This document shows, one piece after another, positions 1 through 5,938 of a DNA stretch of 64,000 nt (the first letter of the stretch is position 1; every line of letters starts with the position of its first letter). The stretch is taken from the NCBI RefSeq assembly GCF_017303295.1, contig NZ_JAFKOK010000017.1, forward strand, positions 1 through 64,000, written 5' to 3'. The stretch comes from Rhodobacter sp. NTK016B. GTDB lineage: Bacteria; Pseudomonadota; Alphaproteobacteria; Rhodobacterales; Rhodobacteraceae. Made by a program: the position numbers and the translations under genes. The notes under the pieces are model-generated. The model worked only from the letters and a program-made list of their open reading frames with translations. It was not told where the DNA came from and made no database searches.

Positions 1-60
1 CTGCCCCCCTCTTGGCCTGCGGCCAATTCACCCCCCGAGGATATTTCGGGATTAAAGATG
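1..60 (-). repeat. 3'-end intergenic element, copy 1
   Basis: Read on the minus strand, this stretch begins with CATCTTTAATCC, continues through AAATATCC, a run of six Gs and TGA, then a perfect hairpin TTGGCC-GCA-GGCCAA and the start of a G-rich arm that is cut by the window edge. It lies directly downstream of the aldo/keto reductase gene and points the same way. The same layout recurs at 1920, 13024, 16401, 20761 and 57915. The repeat is seen directly; a role in transcript 3'-end formation is inferred. Confidence 0.8.
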
Positions 61-86
61 CGCGCGTCGCGGGGGCGCGGGGGCGA

Positions 87-1085
87 TCAGCAATACCGCT
101 CGGGGCCGACCCATTGATCGACGCTGTAGCGGTCGCCATGCGCCCAGCCGACCGGCAGAACCGTCTCAATGCGGGCGAGATCCTCGGGCGTGAGGGTGAT
201 CTCGGCGCCGCGCAGGCATTCTTCGAAATGCTGGACCGAGCGGGTGCCGGGGATGGGCAGCACATGCCCGCCCTGCGCCAGAAGCCAGGCATTGGCGATG
301 GCCGCCGCCGGTTCGCCCTTTTCCGCCGCCAGAGCCCTGAACGCGTCTGTGATCTTCAGGTTGGCAGGATAATTGTCAGGCCAGAAGCGCGGATTGCCCT
401 TGAGGAAGGGAATGTCCTTGAGACGCTCGAGCGGGATCGGCGCATCGGTCAGAAGACCGCGCCCGACCGGCGAGAACGCGACCAGCGCCGTGCCCAGTTC
501 GGCGCAGGCCTGCACCAGACCCAGTTCGGGCGAGCGGGTCTGCAGCGAGTATTCCGACTGCACCGCGTCGATCCGTGTGACCGCCGCCGCGCGCCGCAGC
601 GTGGCGGGCGCGATTTCCGAGAACCCCACAGCGCGGGTCTTGCCCGATTTGCGCAGCCGGTCGAGCGTTTCGGCGACCTCTTCTACCGGGCGCCCGGCTT
701 CACGGCGGTGGATGTAGAACAGGTCGACATGATCGACGCCCAGTTTCTCGAGGCTCTTCTCGAGTTCGCTCTCGAGATGCTCGGCATCGTTGCGCAGCAG
801 GCGTTTGCCGTCGGCATCTTGCGTGATCGAGGCCTTGGTGGCGATGACGAAGTCGTCGCGCGCGCCCTTGTTCTTGGCCAGATAGCTGCCGATCCAGCGT
901 TCGGACCGTCCCGCGCCATAGACATTGGCGGTGTCGAGATGGGTCACGCCGCGCGCGCGCATCGTGTCGAGGATCGCGTGCGAGGCCTCTTCGCTGGTGG
1001 GGCCGTAGAAATCCGAGAAGGACATGGCGCCGTAGCCGATGGCCGAAAGGGTGATCCCCGAGGATCCGAGTTTGCGCGTTTGCAT
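87..1085 (-). CDS. aldo/keto reductase
   Basis: This 332-residue protein is a cytoplasmic NADPH-dependent aldo/keto reductase of the bacterial type that resembles Kv-beta or general stress protein 69. The catalytic tetrad is visible as Asp51, Tyr56, Lys84 and His126, and the length fits a single (beta/alpha)8 barrel. An in-frame extension of 31 codons lies upstream of the chosen ATG, but family members start at MQTRKLG, so the internal ATG is preferred. The gene is transcribed away from the NYN-domain gene across a 145-bp gap and ends next to copy 1 of the dispersed element. The substrate cannot be told from the sequence. Confidence 0.9.
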   Translation of the reverse strand: MQTRKLGSSGITLSAIGYGAMSFSDFYGPTSEEASHAILDTMRARGVTHLDTANVYGAGRSERWIGSYLAKNKGARDDFVIATKASITQDADGKRLLRNDAEHLESELEKSLEKLGVDHVDLFYIHRREAGRPVEEVAETLDRLRKSGKTRAVGFSEIAPATLRRAAAVTRIDAVQSEYSLQTRSPELGLVQACAELGTALVAFSPVGRGLLTDAPIPLERLKDIPFLKGNPRFWPDNYPANLKITDAFRALAAEKGEPAAAIANAWLLAQGGHVLPIPGTRSVQHFEECLRGAEITLTPEDLARIETVLPVGWAHGDRYSVDQWVGPERYC

Positions 1086-1188
1086 CCGATGCTCCGAAAT
1101 GGTGATGTGCCATAACTGCGGAGATCGGCGGGTGGGGTCAACCCGCCCCTTCGCAACGAACCGCCTCACTTTCGCCACGCGCGCCCGC

Positions 1189-1206
1189 CAGGGTTGAAAA
1201 ACCCTG
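1189..1206 (+). promoter_or_regulatory. GAAA-tetraloop hairpin upstream of NYN gene
   Basis: CAGGGTT-GAAA-AACCCTG is a perfect 7-bp stem closed by a GNRA-type tetraloop. It ends 24 bases before the ATG of the NYN-domain gene, and a TTCCTTT tract follows. It could be a 5'-leader RNA hairpin, a weak attenuator or a dyad operator. The structure is seen directly; its function is inferred. Confidence 0.45.
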
Positions 1207-1230
1207 TTCCTTTACCCTGTTGAGCCCCGC

Positions 1231-1905
1231 ATGAACCAGACCAGCCCGTTTGCCGCCCCGCTCACCCGTTGCCGCGCCGTGGCCCTGCTGGTCGATGGCG
1301 AGAATGTCTCGCCCGGGCAGGCCGCGACATGCCACGAGGCCGCCGCCGCGCTGGGTCCGGTGACGGTGGCGCGGGTCTACGGAGATGCGCGCAATATCGG
1401 CACGTGGCTGGAAAAACCGGGCTACCGCGCGGTTCATGCGGGCAGCGGCCGCAACCTGACCGATATGCTGTTGACGGTCGAGGCGATGGAGCTGGCCTTT
1501 TCCGGCAGCGTCGACGGCTTTGCGCTGGCCAGCAATGACGGCGATTTCACGCCGATGGTACAGGCGCTGACGGCGCGCGGCTTCCCGGTTCTGGGGCTGA
1601 TCGGCCCTGCCGCGTCGGGCCTCTTACGGGCGAGCTTCACGCAGGTGCATGTCCTGCCGCTCCCCAAGGCGTCAAAGCCATCCAAAAGCGCGGCGCCAAA
1701 GCCCAAACCCGCGCCCGAAGCCACCGCGCGCGCCGCGCTGGCCAAGGGCCCGGTCACGCCGCAGGTCTTCGCCCGCGCGATGCAGGCGGCAGGTCACACC
1801 GTGCCCAAGGGCTCGGCCGGCTGGCGGGCCTGGGCGAAGAAAGCGCTTCCCGGCTTCCGGGTCGAGGGCAGCGGCCCCGCGACGCGCTACCGGATCGGCC
1901 CATAA
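1231..1905 (+). CDS. NYN domain (PIN-like) RNase-like protein
   Basis: This 224-residue protein has an N-terminal NYN/PIN-like nuclease domain (about 15-140). The acidic residues that would bind metal are present: Asp22 in LVDGEN, Asp78 in NLTDML, and Asp103 and Asp105 in SNDGDF. A Lys/Pro/Ala-rich linker (about 145-170) leads to a compact C-terminal domain (about 172-224) that looks like an OST-HTH/LOTUS-type winged helix. Related LabA/DUF88 proteins are thought to act on RNA, but none is well characterised in this group. The gene stands alone, with a hairpin in its leader and copy 2 of the dispersed element just past its stop. Confidence 0.82.
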   Translation: MNQTSPFAAPLTRCRAVALLVDGENVSPGQAATCHEAAAALGPVTVARVYGDARNIGTWLEKPGYRAVHAGSGRNLTDMLLTVEAMELAFSGSVDGFALASNDGDFTPMVQALTARGFPVLGLIGPAASGLLRASFTQVHVLPLPKASKPSKSAAPKPKPAPEATARAALAKGPVTPQVFARAMQAAGHTVPKGSAGWRAWAKKALPGFRVEGSGPATRYRIGP

Positions 1906-1919
1906 CCGCGCTGCGTTTC

Positions 1920-1985
1920 AGTCTGCCGGAAATACTCCGGGGGTGAATTTGCCGCAAGGCAAAGAGGGGGGCCGGGCCCCCCTTC
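1920..1985 (+). repeat. 3'-end intergenic element, copy 2
   Basis: The copy lies downstream of the NYN gene in the same orientation, between convergent genes. Box A is degenerate (GGAAATACTCC instead of AAATATCC). Hairpin 1 is TTTGCC-GCAA-GGCAAA, so both arms differ from the TTGGCC/GGCCAA of copies 1 and 3 while pairing is kept. Hairpin 2 is GGGGGGC-CGG-GCCCCCC. It supports structure-level conservation. Confidence 0.75.
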
Positions 1986-2010
1986 CGCCACACCGACGCA
2001 AAGACTGCGC

Positions 2011-2751
2011 TCAGAGCTGTTCCATCACCTCGTCCGAGGCTTCGAAATTCGCCGTGACGTTCTGGACATCATCATCGTCTTCCAGCGCGTCGATCAGCTT
2101 CATCAGCTTCTGCATGCCGTCGAGATCGAGCTCGGTCGTGGTCTGCGGTTTCCAGACCAGCTTGGTCGAGTCCGATTCGCCCAGCGTGGTTTCCAGCGCG
2201 GTCGAGACCTCGTTCACATCCTCGAAGGCGCACCAGATGACATGGCCATCTTCGCTGCTTTCGACATCCTCGGCCCCGGCTTCGATGGCGGCTTCCATCA
2301 CCGTGTCCGCATCGCCCACCGAGGCCGGATAGATGATCTGCCCCATACGGTCGAACATGAAGCCGACCGAGCCGGTCTCGCCCAGATTGCCGCCGTTCTT
2401 GGTGAAGGTCGAACGCACGTTCGACGCGGTGCGGTTGCGGTTGTCGGTCATCGCCTCGACGATCACCGCGACGCCATTGGGGCCGTAGCCTTCGTAGCGG
2501 ATTTCCTCATAGGCATCGCCATCGCCGCCGATCGCTTTCTTGATCGCGCGTTCGATATTGTCCTTGGGCATCGACTGCGACTTGGCTTCCTTGATCGCCA
2601 GCCGCAGGCGCGGGTTCTTGTCGGGGTCGGGGTCGCCCATCTTCGCAGCGACAGTGATCTCTTTCGAGAATTTCGAGAACAGCTTCGAACGGGCGGCATC
2701 CTGCCGGCCCTTGCGATGCTGGATGTTGGCCCATTTGGAATGGCCTGCCAT
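2011..2751 (-). CDS. YebC/PmpR family regulatory or translation factor
   Basis: This 246-residue member of the YebC/PmpR/TACO1 family starts [15 protein letters not shown], the near-invariant N terminus of the family, and has the full three-domain length. Members are described both as DNA-binding regulators and, more recently, as ribosome-associated factors that relieve stalling at proline stretches. The C terminus is acidic (EDDDDVQNV). In many alphaproteobacteria yebC sits beside ruvC, but no ruv gene is near it here. It is convergent with the NYN gene and lies 63 bp downstream of the DUF2726 gene. Confidence 0.95.
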   Translation of the reverse strand: MAGHSKWANIQHRKGRQDAARSKLFSKFSKEITVAAKMGDPDPDKNPRLRLAIKEAKSQSMPKDNIERAIKKAIGGDGDAYEEIRYEGYGPNGVAVIVEAMTDNRNRTASNVRSTFTKNGGNLGETGSVGFMFDRMGQIIYPASVGDADTVMEAAIEAGAEDVESSEDGHVIWCAFEDVNEVSTALETTLGESDSTKLVWKPQTTTELDLDGMQKLMKLIDALEDDDDVQNVTANFEASDEVMEQL

Positions 2752-2814
2752 GATACGCTCCGGGTCTTCGTCTTCGTGTCGGGGACTTGGGGATTGCGCT
2801 TGGCTATAAAGCAG

Positions 2815-3513
2815 TCAGGCCTCGGCTGGCAAGTCCGGGCGATCCACGGGAACGCGGCACTCTACGGACTGCAGGCGCCGCCCGGTGACGTCGCTCAGAA
2901 GATCGGCCAGCATCTGACGGTCATAGCGTGCGGGCACCTCAATCAGCGGCACGTTCGCCAGCCGCAAGGCACGCCGCTTTTCCCAGTCGCGCCGCCGCGC
3001 ATCCCGCGCCGCGCCTTGATCGGTCCCGAAATGACCGCCGCCCTGATACTCGATCACGCAAAGCGGCTCGAAACTGATGCTGGTAACCACGAAATCCGCG
3101 TACTTCGCTGAAATGGTGTACCAGTCCCGCTTTTCGCGCGCATACAGAAAGCTGCTCAGGCTGACCTGAGACAGGAGCCGCGCGCCGGGATCGAACAGGA
3201 CCGGCACAAGATCGGCAAGGTCGCGGTGCAGGCGGCGTTCGGTCTGATTGAGCAACGCTCGAACGGTGAAGTTGCCGGGCGCAAACTCGGACAGGCCCGC
3301 CGGGGCTTTCTGCTTCCGGCCGCGTCTTTCACCGCGCCTACGCCGCCCGATCCATCGCTTCAGCGCCGAGATCAGAAAGGACATGACCAGCACGATCCCG
3401 CCCAGCAGGATCAGCGAATGCCCAAGACTGATCCAGAACCCGTCCAGAAGCGGGTGCGAGACATCGAAAAGACCACCGGTCGAGACACTGATACGTTCCA
3501 TGATACGTTCCAT
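2815..3513 (-). CDS. membrane-anchored DUF2726 protein (PD-(D/E)XK-like)
   Basis: This 232-residue protein has one transmembrane helix (about 27-50) followed by an Arg/Lys-rich stretch (53-70) and a DUF2726 domain (about 85-225). DUF2726 is related to restriction-endonuclease-like folds. Candidate active-site residues are Asp140, Glu155 and Gln157, with Lys179 downstream. The usual E-x-D/E-G segment reads EYQG, so activity is uncertain. Two ATGs (3513 and 3501) lie in a 12-base direct duplication ATGGAACGTATC; the first has a GGCGGGG stretch before it and is chosen. The gene follows carD on the same strand after a terminator. Its biological role is unknown. Confidence 0.75.
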   Translation of the reverse strand: MERIMERISVSTGGLFDVSHPLLDGFWISLGHSLILLGGIVLVMSFLISALKRWIGRRRRGERRGRKQKAPAGLSEFAPGNFTVRALLNQTERRLHRDLADLVPVLFDPGARLLSQVSLSSFLYAREKRDWYTISAKYADFVVTSISFEPLCVIEYQGGGHFGTDQGAARDARRRDWEKRRALRLANVPLIEVPARYDRQMLADLLSDVTGRRLQSVECRVPVDRPDLPAEA

Positions 3514-3562
3514 GTCCCCGCCATGGCAGGCGATTTCGGCAGAATTTGGACAACCATAACGC

Positions 3563-3590
3563 GAAACCCCGGACCTGAGCCCGGGGTTTC
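3563..3590 (-). terminator. terminator-like hairpin after carD
   Basis: GAAACCCCGG and CCGGGGTTTC form a 10-bp stem with an 8-base loop, 23 bases past the carD stop. There is no strong U tract on the minus strand (TTTCGCGTTATGG), so it may be a weak terminator or an mRNA 3' stabiliser. Confidence 0.6.
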
Positions 3591-3613
3591 AACGCTTGGA
3601 ATTTCAGTCTGGA

Positions 3614-4123
3614 TCAGGCCGCGCGGGCGACGAGGACATCGTCGACCTGCTTGGCGGCACCGGCTTCGTCGATGCCCGAGACGGCAGCGACTTCGCGCGT
3701 CAGACGCTCGAGCGCGGCCTCATAGAGCTGACGCTCGGAATACGATTGTTCCCGCTGGTCGTCGGTGCGGTGCAGGTCGCGCACCACTTCGGCGATGGCC
3801 AGCAGATCGCCCGAGTTGATCTTCTGTTCGTATTCCTGCGCGCGGCGCGACCACATGGCGCGCTTCACGCGGGCCTTGCCCTTGAGCGTGGCGAGCGCCT
3901 TGGCCACCACGTCAGGGGTCGAGAGCGAGCGCATACCGACAGCAGTCGCCTTTTCGGTGGGAACGCGCAGGGTCATCTTGTCCTTTTCGAACGAGATGAC
4001 GAAAAGCTCGAGCTGCATCCCGGCGATTTCACGCTCTTCGATCGACACGATCTGGCCGACGCCATGCGCCGGGTAGACCACGAATTCGTTAGGGCGGAAG
4101 TCGGACTTACGGGTTTTGCTCAT
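3614..4123 (-). CDS. CarD/CdnL family RNA polymerase-binding regulator
   Basis: This 169-residue CarD-family protein has the Tudor-like RNA-polymerase interaction domain at about 10-65 (starting FRPNEFVVYPAHGVGQI) and a helical C-terminal DNA-contact domain. In Caulobacter, Myxococcus and Rhodobacter, CdnL/CarD stabilises open promoter complexes, especially at rRNA and other housekeeping promoters. The length is that of the short CdnL type, without a carboxyl HMGA tail. The neighbour upstream on the same strand is fdxA, the same adjacency as in many Rhodobacterales; a hairpin follows the stop. The gap of 297 bp suggests carD has its own promoter. Confidence 0.93.
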   Translation of the reverse strand: MSKTRKSDFRPNEFVVYPAHGVGQIVSIEEREIAGMQLELFVISFEKDKMTLRVPTEKATAVGMRSLSTPDVVAKALATLKGKARVKRAMWSRRAQEYEQKINSGDLLAIAEVVRDLHRTDDQREQSYSERQLYEAALERLTREVAAVSGIDEAGAAKQVDDVLVARAA

Positions 4124-4420
4124 TCTTCAGCTTCCTCGAGTTGTGCCCGAACTCCGGCGTCAAGAACACCCACGGGTGCCGAAGCGTCCCGTCGGATCAA
4201 ATCTCGGAGCCAAAAAAAACATCGCACAGGCGAGCAGCACTGCGGATGCCGGACAGATCATTGTTGTAGCAATCTTGTAACACGAATCGGCCCCGAATCA
4301 AAGCACGGAATCCGATTCCACGCTGCACTGCAACGTGAATGTTTGCGCCAACGGCGTCTTTTCGCCCTCTGGCCGGCCTATGGGCCAACCTTCCGTTGCG
4401 GCGCCGCCGGGGCGGCGCGC
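4124..4420. other. intergenic region between fdxA and carD
   Basis: These 297 bases hold no convincing gene. They contain an A8 run at about 4213, a TTGT-rich segment with the dyad ATTG-TTGTAG-CAAT near 4260, and a minus-strand TTGACG about 40 bases before the carD start that could be a -35 box, although no clear -10 follows. Confidence 0.4.
4401..4418 (-). terminator. GC hairpin after fdxA
   Basis: GCGCCGCC and GGCGGCGC form a perfect inverted repeat two bases past the fdxA stop. No U tract follows, so termination is only suggested. Confidence 0.4.
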
Positions 4421-4759
4421 TCAGCTGCCCTCGCCCGGGGCTTCCGAGAAATACTTGTTCAGCTTGTCAGGCTCGCCGTCACGGTCCTGCGCATTGGGCA
4501 GAGGCTCGCGGCGCTGGGTGATGACGGGCCAGATCTCGGCGTATTTGCGGTTCAGCTCGACCCAGCTTTCCAGCCCCGGCTCGGTATCCGGGCGGATCGC
4601 ATCCGCCGGGCATTCCGGTTCGCAAACACCGCAATCGATGCATTCGTCGGGATGGATCGCGAGGAAGTTTTCACCCTCGTAGAAGCAGTCGACGGGGCAG
4701 ACCTCGACACAATCAGTGAATTTGCAGGCGATGCAGTTGTCGATCACGACATAGGTCAT
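4421..4759 (-). CDS. fdxA: seven-iron ferredoxin FdxA
   Basis: This 112-residue ferredoxin is of the Azotobacter FdI or FdxA type, a cytoplasmic low-potential electron carrier. Cysteines 9, 12, 17, 21 and 25 and Cys40, 43, 46 and 50 give the arrangement for one [3Fe-4S] and one [4Fe-4S] cluster. The chosen ATG gives MTYVVIDNC, the family's normal start; a longer in-frame extension of 19 codons is unlikely. It sits 113 bp downstream of the HCCA-isomerase-like gene and upstream of carD. The physiological partner cannot be read from the window. Confidence 0.95.
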   Translation of the reverse strand: MTYVVIDNCIACKFTDCVEVCPVDCFYEGENFLAIHPDECIDCGVCEPECPADAIRPDTEPGLESWVELNRKYAEIWPVITQRREPLPNAQDRDGEPDKLNKYFSEAPGEGS

Positions 4760-4872
4760 GGCGGGTCTCGCGGTTGCTTCCGTGGCGGACTTAACCCCGT
4801 TGCCGGGATCAATCAAGACGCCACGGGCGGCTTCGGGCGATCTGGCGCACGGGGGTCACGCCGGGGCCGCGA

Positions 4873-5523
4873 TCAGGGCCCCGGGCGGGGGCCGATCCCC
4901 AGCGTGCCAAGCCGCCAGCGCAACGTGTCCACCCGGTCCTGACCGAAGAACGGCTCGCCGCGGACCACGCCGGTGGGCACCCCCCAATGGCCCGACGCGA
5001 CCAGCGCCTGCTGGTTGGCGGCGATGTCGGCATCGTGGTCGCCCCCGATCAGAGCGGCCTCCATCGCAGTCAGGTCGAGCCCGGCACGCTGCGCGGCCCG
5101 CTCCAGATGCTCGCCCCGGTTCCAGTCGGGCGTACCGCTGAAGATCAGGCCCAGCACCTCGACCGCGAAATCGAGCCCCCTGCCCCGCCGCTCGGCTTCG
5201 ATGCCGAGCCGGGTGAGGCGATGGATATGCGGCTGCTCGGCCGCGACCTGCATGGTGGCGTGGTCGATAACGATCGGGTCAGGGTCGGGCATGATCAGCA
5301 CGCGGCCCAGCATCTCGGCCCGGCGCAGCGCATCCATGCGCACATGCTCGACCCACGGGCGGTTCTCGGGGCGGAAGAAATCCGCCTTGCGCACGGCCAG
5401 CGGCAGGACAGGACGCAATCGGATGGCGATATCGAGATCCCGCGCAAGAGCGCGATAATCAGGCATCGCCAACGCGCTGAACGGACTGCGAAACGAGACG
5501 TAGAGATCGACGGGCTCGGTCAT
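4873..5523 (-). CDS. 2-hydroxychromene-2-carboxylate isomerase-like DsbA-family protein
   Basis: This 216-residue protein belongs to the DsbA/kappa-GST fold family that includes 2-hydroxychromene-2-carboxylate isomerase of naphthalene degradation. The start VDLYVSFRSPFSALA places Ser13 where the glutathione-activating serine lies, and the C-terminal half has WGVPTGVVRGEPFFGQDR, the cis-proline region plus the typical FFGQDR end. No aromatic-ring genes are nearby, so a general glutathione-dependent role is as likely as a catabolic one. It begins only 4 bases after the stop of the S4 gene, so it is probably co-translated with it. Confidence 0.85.
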   Translation of the reverse strand: MTEPVDLYVSFRSPFSALAMPDYRALARDLDIAIRLRPVLPLAVRKADFFRPENRPWVEHVRMDALRRAEMLGRVLIMPDPDPIVIDHATMQVAAEQPHIHRLTRLGIEAERRGRGLDFAVEVLGLIFSGTPDWNRGEHLERAAQRAGLDLTAMEAALIGGDHDADIAANQQALVASGHWGVPTGVVRGEPFFGQDRVDTLRWRLGTLGIGPRPGP

Positions 5524-5527
5524 GCCG

Positions 5528-5938
5528 TCAATCCGGCTGATCGCGGAATGCATCAAGCTGACGGCGCGCCTTGCCGGTCGGGCGCCCGCCCGCTTCGGCC
5601 TGCGGCTTGCCCGCCTCGGCAGGGCGGGGTTCCGGCGGGGGCGACAGATCGTCGTAGAGCGCCTGCGCCTCGGGCGCGGGGCCGCGCCGCTGGCCAGGAG
5701 CCAGCACACGGACCACGCGGACCTGCCGGCCCTGAACAAAGGTCAGCACATCGCTTGGTTTAACGGCGGTCGAGGGTTTCGAGACCGGCTGACCGTTCAG
5801 CCGCATCGGCCCGCCGACAGCGGCGGCGGCAAGGCTGCGCGATTTGAAGAACCGCGCATGCCAGAGCCATTTGTCCAGACGGATCGGCCCCTCGCCCAGC
5901 GAAGGCGTGTTATCGGGGCCGGTCGCGTCGTTGGTCAC
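5528..5938 (-). CDS. S4-domain RNA-binding protein (Hsp15-like)
   Basis: This 136-residue protein has an N-terminal S4 RNA-binding domain (about 18-75, beginning IRLDKWLWHARFFKSR), as in Hsp15/HslR, which binds free 50S subunits carrying nascent chains. The C-terminal third is Pro/Ala/Arg-rich and probably disordered. The start overlaps the stop of the Suv3-like helicase by 4 bases (ATGA), which indicates translational coupling. The pairing of an RNA helicase with an S4 protein is common in Rhodobacterales and suggests a shared role in RNA or ribosome metabolism; this is inference. Confidence 0.88.
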   Translation of the reverse strand: MTNDATGPDNTPSLGEGPIRLDKWLWHARFFKSRSLAAAAVGGPMRLNGQPVSKPSTAVKPSDVLTFVQGRQVRVVRVLAPGQRRGPAPEAQALYDDLSPPPEPRPAEAGKPQAEAGGRPTGKARRQLDAFRDQPD

